A DNA stretch of 64,000 nt, taken from contig NZ_JQCR01000003.1 in assembly GCF_000757885.1 (NCBI RefSeq), positions 1,922,001-1,986,000 of the forward strand, read 5' to 3'. This stretch comes from Paenibacillus wynnii (GTDB lineage: Bacteria; Bacillota; Bacilli; Paenibacillales; Paenibacillaceae). Every line of letters begins with the position of its first letter. Position 1 is the first letter of the stretch. Below the pieces are notes generated by a model that did no database searches, had not been told where the DNA came from, and saw only the letters and a program-made list of their open reading frames with translations. Shown piece by piece: positions 7,462 through 16,131 of the stretch. Position numbers and translations under genes: made by a program.

Positions 7462-8665
7462 GGTAGGTCTCCCTCCCACCGGCCTGAAATAAAGCTCTCA
7501 GCGTACTTACAGCCGCCTGTAACCAAGTATTCGAAGGGTAGGCAACCGTTGGCTCGGTACTGATCTTCTTATTGTATATAGGCGTTTTAGGTGGCAATGT
7601 ATCCGGAGCGTATAAAGGGATCCTCCCAATCTCTTTCCCTCCAAGCTGCAGCTGTAAAAATCCCTGCAAACCAAAGTCTACCGGGCGAAGTTTACTTTTG
7701 CCTGATTTCGACTCTGAATGAAGAATCATTGTAGTGATAAGTCGTTCTTGTTCTCCTTTTCCCAGCGGATAATTGAAGTCCTTAGATGTAAACAGATCAT
7801 AACCGCTTACTTTATCCCCGCGTTTGATTAAGGTTTTGAGCGGATAATGATTAAATCCAAAATTCAGCAGCGAAGCATGATCATTCCAATCATTTCCATC
7901 GTTAAGTGTTACGGCGACGAGTTGCTGTCCATTTCGGGTTGCGGAACTTACCAGGCAGCGTAATGCTATTTTCGTATACCCTGTCTTGACTCCATCTGCT
8001 CCTTCATAAAGGCGCAGCATTTTATTTTTATTTCTCCATTTGTAGTCCCATTTCTCATTAGGATTGTCTGCCGTTTTTACTTCTGTCTTTACGATTTCTT
8101 TGAATACAGGATTATGTAATGCATAAGCAGTCAGAACGGCTAAGTCATTCGCACTTGAATAGTGCCCCTTAGCATCCAGACCATGAGGATTAGCAAAATG
8201 AGTGTTTTTAAGTTGAAGCAGCTCCGCTTTGGCATTCATCATAAATACAAAGCCTTCTTCAGATCCTCCTACGTGCTCGGCTATGGCGGAAGCTGCATCA
8301 TTGCCAGAGCGAAGCATAAGACCATACAGCATCGTTTCAAGAGTCATTTCCTCGCCCAGCTTCAAATAAAGAGATGATCCCTCTTTTGCATAGGCGTTTT
8401 TACTTACCTTTACAATCCCATCTAGATCACCGTTCTCAATGGCAACGATAGCCGTCATAATTTTGGTTAGGCTGGCCATGGGCATAGGTTCATCCCCCCG
8501 ACTGCTATACAAAATTCGACCCGATTCCACATCAATGAGTGATGCCGCCCTTGCATGGGTATTAATAGAGCTGTTTTCTGCCCCAAGAGACGGCATTGGC
8601 AACAGAAGGAACAGCAGCATACACAACATTAAGGAAAATATCCGTTTACGTTTTTTTATCTTCAT
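7454..8665 (-). CDS. dacB: D-alanyl-D-alanine carboxypeptidase (spore cortex type)
   Basis: This is a 403-residue class A low-molecular-weight penicillin-binding protein. The active-site motifs are all present: SLTK (Ser65 nucleophile, Lys68), SGN (121-123) and KTG (228-230). A signal peptide (IFSLMLCMLLFLLLPMPSLGA) sends it across the membrane, and the C-terminal part forms the usual beta domain. It removes terminal D-Ala from peptidoglycan stem peptides; the spmA-spmB partners point to spore cortex cross-link control (DacB) rather than vegetative DacA. The start ATG at 8663-8665 follows GGAGG by 6 nt. DacF is the alternative name. Confidence 0.92.
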   Translation of the reverse strand: MKIKKRKRIFSLMLCMLLFLLLPMPSLGAENSSINTHARAASLIDVESGRILYSSRGDEPMPMASLTKIMTAIVAIENGDLDGIVKVSKNAYAKEGSSLYLKLGEEMTLETMLYGLMLRSGNDAASAIAEHVGGSEEGFVFMMNAKAELLQLKNTHFANPHGLDAKGHYSSANDLAVLTAYALHNPVFKEIVKTEVKTADNPNEKWDYKWRNKNKMLRLYEGADGVKTGYTKIALRCLVSSATRNGQQLVAVTLNDGNDWNDHASLLNFGFNHYPLKTLIKRGDKVSGYDLFTSKDFNYPLGKGEQERLITTMILHSESKSGKSKLRPVDFGLQGFLQLQLGGKEIGRIPLYAPDTLPPKTPIYNKKISTEPTVAYPSNTWLQAAVSTLRALFQAGGRETYHD

Positions 8666-8778
8666 GTTCATCCTCCGGCTTTTTATCAGTTCTTGGGTTA
8701 GCTCCAAATTTCAGCTTTCTGTTGTACAAGTGTATGCAATACGAGCAGACGGTATGTCCCTCTCTTCAACAGGCTCAC

Positions 8779-8817
8779 AAAAAAGGGACACTGCCCCTGT
8801 AGAGGCAATGTCCCTTT
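8779..8817 (-). terminator. Rho-independent terminator after gerW
   Basis: A stem of AAAGGGACA (8782-8790) with TGTCCCTTT (8809-8817), extended by CTGCC/GGCA pairing, is followed on the minus strand by a six-T tract (8779-8784). It lies 45 nt past the gerW stop and ahead of dacB, so it separates the two transcription units. Confidence 0.85.
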
Positions 8818-8862
8818 CATCAACTTGCGCAGAAACACATGCAAGCATCCGTATGTTTGTTA

Positions 8863-9444
8863 CTAGTGTTTCTTATTATCAGGCGCTTCATTAATGGTTA
8901 TCGTTTCACCTTTAACCACGGTTTGATTGAGTGGTTGTGTCGGCGGCGTTGAACTAGGTGGCGTTGGTGGCATCTGTGATTGTGGCATTTGTGATTGTGG
9001 CATTTGTTGTGACATCGCTCCTTGACCAGAGCCTGGGAACATGGATTGAATCTTATCGATCAAACCTGGGGTTGCATCAATAATTTTTTCGAATATATGG
9101 GTTTGATTGTCAAGCGGTACAATATGCACGCCATCTTTACCCACTACAAGAAAAGCAATTGGACGAATGGAAACCCCGCCACCGCTACCGCCACCAAATG
9201 GAAGCATTTTAGCACTAGCTGCTCCTGTAGTACTTCCTGCAGCAGTACCACTGGTCTTTTCATCTTCTTCAATACGAAAATCACTACCTCCGGCAGCGAA
9301 ACCAAATGCCACCTTACTGATTGGCAGGATGATGCTTCCGTCCGGAGTTTCAACAGGATCGCCAACGATAGTGTTCACGTCGACCATACCTTTGATGTTT
9401 TCCATCGCGGTCTGCATCAGACCTTGAATGGGATGTTCATTCAT
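8863..9444 (-). CDS. gerW: Spore protein GerW/YtfJ
   Basis: This 193-residue protein is of the YtfJ (GerW) family, a spore protein needed for some germination responses in Bacillus. The family core is visible: HPIQGLMQTAMENIKGMVDV at the start, KVAFGFAAGGSDF, a Gly-rich loop (FGGGSGGGVSIRP) and AFLVVGKDGVHIVPL. The C-terminus carries a Pro/Gln/Ser-rich tail with PQSQM repeats that is longer than the core fold needs. The ATG at 9442-9444 follows AGGAGG. It sits 97 nt after ytfI on the same strand, as in B. subtilis. Confidence 0.9.
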   Translation of the reverse strand: MNEHPIQGLMQTAMENIKGMVDVNTIVGDPVETPDGSIILPISKVAFGFAAGGSDFRIEEDEKTSGTAAGSTTGAASAKMLPFGGGSGGGVSIRPIAFLVVGKDGVHIVPLDNQTHIFEKIIDATPGLIDKIQSMFPGSGQGAMSQQMPQSQMPQSQMPPTPPSSTPPTQPLNQTVVKGETITINEAPDNKKH

Positions 9445-9541
9445 ATTGTTATCCTCCTTTAGCTTTAATGAATACTCTTCTTCCACAGCGTATATCATCC
9501 CCACAAACGCATCTTAGTATGTAAGGACGAGCCCTCAAGTT

Positions 9542-10252
9542 TTATAATTCTGTTTGATCCTTATTTTTTTCGAGAATTAACTCTTTCCATTGACGGAATC
9601 CTCTTTCGGCTCTGTAGGCACGGACAAGGAGCAAAATACCGGCATACATTCCATAGGCCAACGAAAGTCTTCCAGCGCAAGTTAACTCTGTGGAGAAGGT
9701 CATCTTATCTTCCCCAAAAACGGGTACAACAAACGTTCGAGGACGTTTTTTTAATTGAACCCACTGAGAGCCCCAGCCGATCATACTCCACTTCAATCCC
9801 CATATTGCACCAGCCGTTGTTGCCGTGACTGCAGCGTCTCCTAAAGAGAAATCAGTAGACCAGTCAAACTGAGTAATTTTCACATGGGACATCGTATCCT
9901 TGAACCATTTCTTTAGTCCCTTAGTCGCTCTTAATGCCTTTTTAAACTTATCAACCCATTTATCCACGACTTCCTTATCAATCCGTCCCTCTTCTTCGAT
10001 CTGCTTCTCCACGGCAGGCATTACTCCGCTCTGTTCTAGCTTGACACTTACTCCGCGTTTTATACCCTCAAATATAATGTAGGGCAGCTCGTAGTGAAGC
10101 TTAACTAATCCATATAGCAAAGAAATGTCTATTTCCACACGGTCATCCTTGCCACGCTTTCGCAGCCGAAAATGAAAAACAATAGAAGAAGACAACAGCA
10201 GAACGATAGCCACAAGTAGCAATGCGAGGGGTATTGCGAGCCATAACGTCAC
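9542..10252 (-). CDS. ytfI: DUF2953 protein YtfI
   Basis: This 236-residue protein has one N-terminal membrane helix (LWLAIPLALLLVAIVLLLSS) and a hydrophilic remainder ending in KDQTEL. The motifs FDWSTDFSLGDAAVTATTAG and WGLKWSMIGW are those of the DUF2953 family, whose founding member YtfI lies next to ytfJ in Bacillus. Function is unknown; a role in sporulation is inferred only from the conserved neighbourhood. The start is a GTG, 7 nt after GGAGG. A 150-nt gap without clear features separates it from the scpB terminator. Confidence 0.85.
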   Translation of the reverse strand: MTLWLAIPLALLLVAIVLLLSSSIVFHFRLRKRGKDDRVEIDISLLYGLVKLHYELPYIIFEGIKRGVSVKLEQSGVMPAVEKQIEEEGRIDKEVVDKWVDKFKKALRATKGLKKWFKDTMSHVKITQFDWSTDFSLGDAAVTATTAGAIWGLKWSMIGWGSQWVQLKKRPRTFVVPVFGEDKMTFSTELTCAGRLSLAYGMYAGILLLVRAYRAERGFRQWKELILEKNKDQTEL

Positions 10253-10396
10253 GTGTTAACCTCCAAGTAACCAGTATTGGGAACCTTTGGATTAGTATGG
10301 CAAGATCTTCCGCAAATCATTCCTTAAATTGGGTAAAAAACATCTAAATTATTAAATAGGCTTATTAGACTTAGAACTAGTATGCCCATTTGTCAT

Positions 10397-10438
10397 AAAA
10401 AAAGGCAGTTCAGGAAAATTATCCTGAACTGCCTTTTA
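10397..10438 (-). terminator. Terminator of the scpAB unit
   Basis: A perfect 15-bp stem (AAAGGCAGTTCAGGA at 10401-10415 with its complement at 10422-10436) has a 6-nt loop. T-rich flanks on both sides (TTTT TTT on the minus strand) make it potentially bidirectional. It lies about 50 nt past the scpB stop. Confidence 0.92.
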
Positions 10439-10487
10439 AAATAATACCTGTATGGCGAAATGTCTATAACTTACTGATTATGTCGCC

Positions 10488-11093
10488 CTAGGTTTGCTCA
10501 ATTTCATCAATCGTCAATTGCTGACTGTCCAGCTTACTGAATAAAAGTTGAGTCTCTTCTTCCAGGCTGTCAGAATGATCTGCGCTTGACGGTTCCGGTA
10601 ATTCATTAAGCGTGGCAAGCCCAAAGCTCTCCAGAAAGGTTTTGGTCGTACCGTACAAAATAGGACGCCCTACAGCCTCTGCACGTCCAACCTCATGAAT
10701 CAGATCTTTATTGTTCAACGTATGGATAGCTCGCTCAGACTTGACCCCGCGGATCTCCTCGATCTCCACCCGTGTGATCGGCTGACGATAGGCGACAATA
10801 GCCAAAGTCTCCAGTGCAGCTTGTGACAAGGAAGCTCTGGAAGGGGAATAGGCAAGCCGCTCGAAGTAGGGGGCATGATCCGGCAAAGTGGCCAGACGAT
10901 AATTCCCAGCGATTTGTACGACCTGAAGTCCCCTCTTCTGGTTTACGTATTCCTCTTTCAATTCTTCCAGCGCACGAGACACCAGATCGTTACGCTGCTC
11001 TGTAATTTCTGCGATTTGCCGGACGGAAAGACCTTCGTCTCCCGACAAAAACAATAATCCTTCAATAATCGACTTCAGACTCTTGTAATCCAT
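10488..11093 (-). CDS. scpB: Segregation and condensation protein B
   Basis: This is a 201-residue winged-helix kleisin-associated protein of the Smc-ScpA-ScpB condensin complex, which compacts and segregates the chromosome. It starts MDYKSLKSIIEGLLFLSGDE and contains the family box LETLAIVAYRQPITRVEIEE (residues about 94-113). The ATG at 11091-11093 follows a GGAGGAG site that is itself within the 3' end of scpA; the two genes overlap by 32 nt. The acidic C-terminal tail is typical. Confidence 0.95.
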   Translation of the reverse strand: MDYKSLKSIIEGLLFLSGDEGLSVRQIAEITEQRNDLVSRALEELKEEYVNQKRGLQVVQIAGNYRLATLPDHAPYFERLAYSPSRASLSQAALETLAIVAYRQPITRVEIEEIRGVKSERAIHTLNNKDLIHEVGRAEAVGRPILYGTTKTFLESFGLATLNELPEPSSADHSDSLEEETQLLFSKLDSQQLTIDEIEQT

Positions 11094-11853
11094 TGAAGTG
11101 TTCTCCTCCTCTCCACTCCATGACGATATCGTCAAACAGTTTCTCCTGATAGCACCATATTGCTTTCATTTTCATAAGTTCAAGTATCGCTAGAAAAGTC
11201 ACGACAATCTCATGTCGGGCCATTTCATCATGAAGAAGCGCCGAAAAGCGCATCTTACCGCCTTTCCCACTTCGCCGCAAGGCATCAGAAACATCACGAA
11301 TCCGGTCTTTAACAGAGATCTCATCTCTGGTTATCCGTTGATAAGAGGTTCGTTTAGCGGCCTTACTTAGTGCTTTTCGGAAAGCGGCTATTAAATCAGC
11401 TGTATGCAAACCTTTAAGGGTATTATCAATTTGGGTCGGAACAAAAGGTGCCAGATCCTCAGGCTCTTTCGTAAAAATCAGACTCCGCTCACTTTCCATA
11501 TCCAATAGCTGGATAGCAATACTTTTAATTTTACGATACTCAATCAGCCTCTGCACCAATTCCGCACGTGGATCGAAGCCGTCATCTTCGTAATATTCGA
11601 AATCGTCAAACTCGATCACCGGCGGCTTGGGAAGCAGGATCTTGCTCTTAATTGAAAGCAATGTAGCAGCCATAACCAGAAACTCACTTGTAATATCCAG
11701 TTCAAGCTCTTGCATACCCCGCAAATATTCCATGTACTGTTCGGTGATCTCACTGACCGGAATGTCCTGGATGTCAATTTCCGCCTTATCGATTAAATGC
11801 AAAAGCAAATCCAGCGGACCCTCAAACGTCTCCAGCTTGTACAATACAGTCAC
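11062..11853 (-). CDS. scpA: Segregation and condensation protein A (kleisin)
   Basis: This is the 263-residue kleisin subunit that bridges Smc heads and binds ScpB. It begins MTVLYKLETFEGPLDLLLHL and contains DIPVSEITEQYMEYL, both hallmark ScpA segments; the C-terminal winged helix (HEIVVTFLAILELMKM) is complete. The start is a GTG 7 nt after GGAGG. It overlaps scpB, the usual arrangement. A terminator just upstream (11870-11908) separates it from the rib operon. Confidence 0.95.
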   Translation of the reverse strand: MTVLYKLETFEGPLDLLLHLIDKAEIDIQDIPVSEITEQYMEYLRGMQELELDITSEFLVMAATLLSIKSKILLPKPPVIEFDDFEYYEDDGFDPRAELVQRLIEYRKIKSIAIQLLDMESERSLIFTKEPEDLAPFVPTQIDNTLKGLHTADLIAAFRKALSKAAKRTSYQRITRDEISVKDRIRDVSDALRRSGKGGKMRFSALLHDEMARHEIVVTFLAILELMKMKAIWCYQEKLFDDIVMEWRGGEHFNGLQESEVDY

Positions 11854-11869
11854 GAGTCAACCTCCTGCC

Positions 11870-11908
11870 AAAAAAAAGTAAAGTGCAGCGCCGCAAAGGA
11901 CGCTACAC
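11870..11908 (-). terminator. Terminator of the riboflavin operon
   Basis: On the minus strand GTGTAGCGTCC pairs with GGCGCTGCAC (about 10 bp, two wobbles) over a TTTGC loop, followed by TTTACTTTTTTT. It lies between the ribH stop (11991) and the scpA start, overlapping the scpA leader. Confidence 0.85.
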
Positions 11909-11990
11909 AAGTAGAAAGGATCTTATAATCCATGCTTTCTTCTTATACATATAAATAAGCACGATTTATGGACATTCGTCAATAGCAGTC

Positions 11991-12458
11991 TTACTTGAAC
12001 ATTTTGTTCAGGTTAGCCATTTCGATCGCAGCATTAGCAGCGTCCCAGCCTTTGTTACCCGCTTTGGTCCCGGAGCGCTCAATAGCTTGTTCAATATTCT
12101 CGGTAGTAACCACACCGAAAATCGTCGGAACACCGGTTTTAAGGTTAATGGCAGCTACACCCTTAGCTACTTCGTTGCACACATAATCATAATGCGTAGT
12201 GGATCCGCGAATAACGGTACCGAGTGTTATAACAGCATCATACTTGCCGCTTTCAGCCATTTTTTGAGCAATCAGAGGGATCTCAAATACGCCTGGAACC
12301 CAAGCTACATCCACTTCTTCATCCTTAGCGCCATGGCGTTTGAATGCATCTAAAGCACCGGACAGCAATTTACTTGTAATGAACTCATTAAAACGACCTA
12401 CAACAACCCCATATCTAAGTCCCTCGGATACTAAATGTCCTTCAAAATAATTCGGCAT
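11991..12458 (-). CDS. ribH: 6,7-dimethyl-8-ribityllumazine synthase
   Basis: This 155-residue lumazine synthase condenses 5-amino-6-ribitylaminouracil with 3,4-dihydroxy-2-butanone 4-phosphate. The active-site segments WVPGVFEIPLIAQKM and LGTVIRGSTTHYDYVCNEV, and the substrate-facing VVGRFNEFIT strand, are intact. It is the last gene of the ribD-ribE-ribBA-ribH operon, 45 nt after ribBA. The ribosome binding site (AAAGGTTGATG) is weaker than its neighbours'. Length and sequence are normal. Confidence 0.97.
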   Translation of the reverse strand: MPNYFEGHLVSEGLRYGVVVGRFNEFITSKLLSGALDAFKRHGAKDEEVDVAWVPGVFEIPLIAQKMAESGKYDAVITLGTVIRGSTTHYDYVCNEVAKGVAAINLKTGVPTIFGVVTTENIEQAIERSGTKAGNKGWDAANAAIEMANLNKMFK

Positions 12459-12503
12459 AATAATTCATCAACCTTTCAGGATTAATTTTATAGTTTTAAT
12501 AAA

Positions 12504-13751
12504 TTAGGCTTCATTCTGCTCAATCTTGTCAAAAGTAAGTAAATGCCCTAGCTTGGCTTGCTTCGTATGAAGGTACTTGCTGTTGTCTTCATTCTCAGGC
12601 ATTTGAATCGGAACACGTTCAACAACTTCTAATCCATAACCTTCCAAGCCCTTAATCTTGCGCGGGTTGTTGGTCATCAGCTTGATTTGGCGTACTCCAA
12701 GATCCTTAAGAATTTGGGCTCCGATTCCGTAATCACGCAAATCTGCCGGGAATCCAAGCTGAAGGTTGGCATCTACAGTATCCAATCCTTCTTCCTGCAG
12801 TTTATAAGCGCGAAGTTTATTAATCAGACCAATACCTCTGCCTTCCTGGCGCATATAGAGCAGGATACCTTTTCCAGCTTCATCAATCTGACGCAGGGCA
12901 GCTTCGAATTGAGGTCCGCAATCACAGCGGTGGGAGTGGAATACATCACCTGTCAGACATTCAGAGTGAACCCGTACGAGAACCGGATCATCACCGGAGA
13001 TATCCCCTTTTACCAAGGCAACATGCTCTTTATCATCTACCTCATTGGTGTATGCAATCGTCTGAAAAACACCAAAATCAGTAGGAATACGTACAGAAAC
13101 TTCCCGATGCACGAGCTTTTCCTTCTCATTGCGGTAGTGGATCAGGTCCTTGATACTAATCAGCTTAAGGTCATGCTTACGAGCTATCTCTACTAGATCC
13201 GGCAGACGGGCCATCGTTCCGTCTTCCTTTATGATCTCACAAATCACACTCGATGGATAAGCACCACACATACGAGCCAAATCAACAGCGGCTTCCGTAT
13301 GACCGGATCGGCGCAGAACGCCTCCCTTTTTGGCAATTAGCGGGAACATATGACCAGGTCTGCGAAAATCAGAAGCTTTGGCATTCGGATCCATAATCGC
13401 TTTAATGGTTAATGATCTTTCACCCGCAGAAATTCCAGTGGTCGTATCTTTATGGTCAATGGATACGGTAAAGGCTGTACCATGGTTATCCGTATTCTGA
13501 CTTACCATAGGCTGCAAATCAAGCTCTTCGGCACGTTCCGCCGTAATTGGGAGACAGACCAATCCACGACCCTCGGTAATCATAAAGTTAATCACTTCAG
13601 GTGTCGCCTTTTCAGATAAAGCGATAAAATCTCCTTCATTCTCACGGTCCTCATCATCTACGACAATAATTACTTTACCCCGCATTAAATCATAGATTGC
13701 TTCTTCAATCGGATCCAGCACACTTTCTTCTTTTGTGGTCTCACTCATCAT
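12504..13751 (-). CDS. ribBA: Bifunctional DHBP synthase / GTP cyclohydrolase II
   Basis: This 415-residue fusion supplies both riboflavin precursors. The N-terminal RibB domain (to about residue 205) has the DDEDRENEGDF metal site and RSGHTEAAVDLA. The C-terminal RibA domain has the zinc ligands in HSECLTGDVFHSHRCDCG and the catalytic YMRQEGRGIGLINK box. The start follows AGGAGG with two adjacent ATG codons (13749-13751 and the next). It is 45 nt after ribE in the operon and so under the FMN riboswitch. Confidence 0.97.
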   Translation of the reverse strand: MMSETTKEESVLDPIEEAIYDLMRGKVIIVVDDEDRENEGDFIALSEKATPEVINFMITEGRGLVCLPITAERAEELDLQPMVSQNTDNHGTAFTVSIDHKDTTTGISAGERSLTIKAIMDPNAKASDFRRPGHMFPLIAKKGGVLRRSGHTEAAVDLARMCGAYPSSVICEIIKEDGTMARLPDLVEIARKHDLKLISIKDLIHYRNEKEKLVHREVSVRIPTDFGVFQTIAYTNEVDDKEHVALVKGDISGDDPVLVRVHSECLTGDVFHSHRCDCGPQFEAALRQIDEAGKGILLYMRQEGRGIGLINKLRAYKLQEEGLDTVDANLQLGFPADLRDYGIGAQILKDLGVRQIKLMTNNPRKIKGLEGYGLEVVERVPIQMPENEDNSKYLHTKQAKLGHLLTFDKIEQNEA

Positions 13752-13796
13752 TCTGTCCTCCTAAAGGTAATATCAGCTATTGCTAACCCATCTACA

Positions 13797-14462
13797 TCAC
13801 ACAAATCCATTGGCCGCAAGAAAATCACGGCTGATCCCGGATACCTTCTCTTCTTCGTTAGGCTCAGTCGAACGATAATGGAGCAGATGATCCACATATT
13901 TTCCAAGTACATCACACTCGATATTAACACTATCTCCCCCACGCTTATGCTCAAGAACGGTTTCCCCCAGCGTATGTGGGATGATCGATACTGAAAAGGA
14001 AGAAGCTGAGGTATTCACAACAGTCAGACTAATTCCATCAATCGTAATGGATCCTTTAGGAATAATATATTTAAAAAGGGACTTATGATCAGGACTTACT
14101 TCAAACACAACAGCATTCTGATCACGTCTCACACTTTTAATGACACCTGTACCGTCTGCATGCCCTTGTACAATATGTCCCCCAAATCGCCCACCGGAGG
14201 CCATAGCTCGTTCTAAATTCATTTTGCTACCGGTTCGCAGTTCCTTTAGGTTCGTATTACGGTAGGTTTGAGGCATCACATCAACGGTAAAATAATGATC
14301 CCCCAAGGTTGTAGCCGTAAGACACACACCGTTAACCGATACACTATCACCGATCTTCAGGTCACCCATGATGACGGAAGCCGCAATTTTGAGAACCATA
14401 ACCTCGCCTCCGGTGGAAACTCCGCGAAGGACGCCAACTTCTTCTATCAATCCTGTGAACAT
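13797..14462 (-). CDS. ribE: Riboflavin synthase alpha subunit
   Basis: This 221-residue enzyme dismutates two lumazine molecules to riboflavin. It consists of two similar lumazine-binding barrels: the first starts MFTGLIEEVG with SVSNGVCLTA-like segment VSVNGVCLTATTLG, and the second is marked by ITIDGISLTVVNTS. The C-terminus continues about 20 residues past the usual trimerisation helix. An AGGAGGTG site precedes the ATG, 18 nt after ribD. Confidence 0.97.
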   Translation of the reverse strand: MFTGLIEEVGVLRGVSTGGEVMVLKIAASVIMGDLKIGDSVSVNGVCLTATTLGDHYFTVDVMPQTYRNTNLKELRTGSKMNLERAMASGGRFGGHIVQGHADGTGVIKSVRRDQNAVVFEVSPDHKSLFKYIIPKGSITIDGISLTVVNTSASSFSVSIIPHTLGETVLEHKRGGDSVNIECDVLGKYVDHLLHYRSTEPNEEEKVSGISRDFLAANGFV

Positions 14463-14480
14463 TTCACACCTCCTATAGTT

Positions 14481-15614
14481 CTAAGGAGTAGTTACCCCTT
14501 GAGCCAAATTCCCCCTAGGCACGGGAGTACCACTGATACATACATTATCCCCGAGGGTTTCCACTTCAACTCCCTGCAAAGTAATAGCATCTTTCATCAA
14601 CTCCACACCCGGGAATATAAAGGTTCCTGGCGCTTCGGCCCCTCCTCCTGAAATCTTGGGAGCAAAGAAGAGTATTACACGATCCACCAGGCCGCTTTCT
14701 AACATCGAACCGTTCAAGGTGCCTCCGCCTTCAAGGAGAATCGAGCCGATCTCCAGCTCTCCCAGCTTCACCATTGCTTCCTTCAAGTTAACGCGTGGGC
14801 CTTCACCACAGATCAACACTTGAACACCTGCGGCGACCAAGGCATCCTTACTTACTGTATTGGCTGACTCTGTTGTTACTATTATAGTGGGTGCAAGGCC
14901 GTCAGTTATCACTGCCGCATCCAGAGGAATCCTCAGGGAGGAATCAATAATGATCCTAACAGGATGAATTCCCGGTACATCCATTCTAGTAGTCAGTGAG
15001 GGATTGTCGGCAATTACCGTATTGACACCGACCATAATTCCCTGATGACGGTGTCTCAACGTATGTACAATCTCCCTTGCTGCTCCGTTGGATATCCACT
15101 TGCTGTCTCCCATTTTTGTAGCTAGCTTGCCGTCAAGGGTACTGGCACTCTTGAGCGTAACAAAGGGCTGCTTGGTCAAAATGTACTTTATAAATTTCTC
15201 ATTCAGACGCAGAGCACGCTCACGCAGCAGCCCAACCTCCACTTCAATGCCATGATCACGCAGCATTCTCACGCCTCTACCAGCAACCTGCGGATTAGGA
15301 TCTTCGCAAGCAATAACGACTCTAATTACCCCTTCGGCAATCAGCCGTTCACTGCAGGGAGGTGTCTTACCGTAGTGACTGCAAGGTTCCAAAGTTACAT
15401 AAGCCGTGCTTCCAGCTGCCTGTCCTGCCGCCATGTTAAGTGCATGAACTTCAGCATGGCCGCTTCCCCTCTGAAGATGGGTTCCAAGCCCAATCATAGC
15501 TCCATTCTTGACAATTACACAGCCAACAACAGGGTTTATACCTGTTTGTCCTTGCGCACGTTCAGCCATATCAAGAGCCAGGGACATATAAAACTCGTCA
15601 TTCATCGTGTCCAT
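14481..15614 (-). CDS. ribD: Bifunctional pyrimidine deaminase/reductase RibD
   Basis: This is a 377-residue fusion enzyme of early riboflavin synthesis. The N-terminal deaminase has the zinc site HAEVHAL and LEPCSHYGKTPPCSE; the C-terminal NADPH-dependent reductase begins near VTLKSASTLDGKLATKMGD and includes ISNGAAREIVHTLRHRHQG. The chosen ATG at 15612-15614 lies 5 nt after GGAGG; a longer frame to 15641 lacks a site. It is the first gene of the operon, downstream of the FMN riboswitch and a terminator hairpin. Confidence 0.96.
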   Translation of the reverse strand: MDTMNDEFYMSLALDMAERAQGQTGINPVVGCVIVKNGAMIGLGTHLQRGSGHAEVHALNMAAGQAAGSTAYVTLEPCSHYGKTPPCSERLIAEGVIRVVIACEDPNPQVAGRGVRMLRDHGIEVEVGLLRERALRLNEKFIKYILTKQPFVTLKSASTLDGKLATKMGDSKWISNGAAREIVHTLRHRHQGIMVGVNTVIADNPSLTTRMDVPGIHPVRIIIDSSLRIPLDAAVITDGLAPTIIVTTESANTVSKDALVAAGVQVLICGEGPRVNLKEAMVKLGELEIGSILLEGGGTLNGSMLESGLVDRVILFFAPKISGGGAEAPGTFIFPGVELMKDAITLQGVEVETLGDNVCISGTPVPRGNLAQGVTTP

Positions 15615-15662
15615 AACTACCTCCGTTCCGCAGTTGTCCATCTTTAGTGAGACAAAGCATAT

Positions 15663-15720
15663 AAAAAAACCACCTTAAGTCTCCAGGGGGAGAGCAAAAG
15701 ATGGATGCATGAGAGGTGGT
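15663..15720 (-). terminator. Riboswitch-linked terminator in the rib leader
   Basis: On the minus strand ACCACCT (15714-15720) pairs with AGGTGGT (15669-15675), followed by seven T. The 38-nt loop holds a smaller stem (TCTCC/GGAGA, 15680-15693). It lies between the FMN aptamer and ribD, the position expected for the expression platform; the choice between terminator and antiterminator is inferred. Confidence 0.7.
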
Positions 15721-15840
15721 GGCAGATTAAATAAAGTTGTGCGTGAATAGCCGTCCAGGACGGTATTGTGAAATAACGCACATACCAATAAAAAAAACTG
15801 CAATCACTTGTCAGAAAAAAACAAGCGTCATTCTCTCCTT

Positions 15841-16003
15841 CTTCCATCCAGACTATACTGTCGGTCCCGGAATTTCACCGGGTCCACCGTCTGCGTTATA
15901 AATAACAACAGCCGGGTAGCGGACTAAGTACTGCAGACTATACTCGTAGTCTATAAGCAGTATCATCACCGCCGGTAGGGAATTACACCCTGCCCTGAAG
16001 GAT
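15841..16003 (-). promoter_or_regulatory. FMN riboswitch (RFN element) of the rib operon
   Basis: Read on the minus strand, the leader has the conserved RFN blocks in order: TTCAGGGCAGGGTG, AATTCCCTACCGGCGGTGAT, an internal variable arm (ACTATACTCGTAGT on the plus strand, 15937-15955), AGTCCGCTACCC, GACGGTGGACCCGGTGAAAT, TTCCGGGACCGACAG and TAGTCTGGATGGAAG. The P1 ends CTTC/GAAG pair. FMN binding is expected to lower expression of ribD-ribE-ribBA-ribH. Confidence 0.97.
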
Positions 16004-16045
16004 CAAACCTATATTCAATTTAAGAACTAATAAAATTAAATTAAC

Positions 16046-16074
16046 ATTTACACTCTTAAAATGCAAGTGTAAAT
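16046..16074. repeat. Perfect 9-bp inverted repeat between mscL and the FMN riboswitch
   Basis: ATTTACACT (16046-16054) and AGTGTAAAT (16066-16074) are exact complements separated by 11 nt. The stem is AT-rich and no T-tract follows directly, so it could be a weak mscL terminator or an operator-like dyad at the rib promoter. I cannot tell which. Confidence 0.6.
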
Positions 16075-16131
16075 ATTACACTTACTTAATTAAGGTAACT
16101 GGAATGTCGAAATCCCTCTCGCCAACAATTC

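Noticed and set aside
9022..9462. Plus-strand frame opposite gerW
   Set aside because: It is the antisense reading of a clear gene; Ser/Thr-rich composition reflects this.
12687..13196. 169-residue frame opposite ribBA
   Set aside because: Antisense of a conserved enzyme; no similarity to a family.
15644..15847. 67-residue frame in the rib leader
   Set aside because: It overlaps the riboswitch and terminator and lacks a ribosome binding site.
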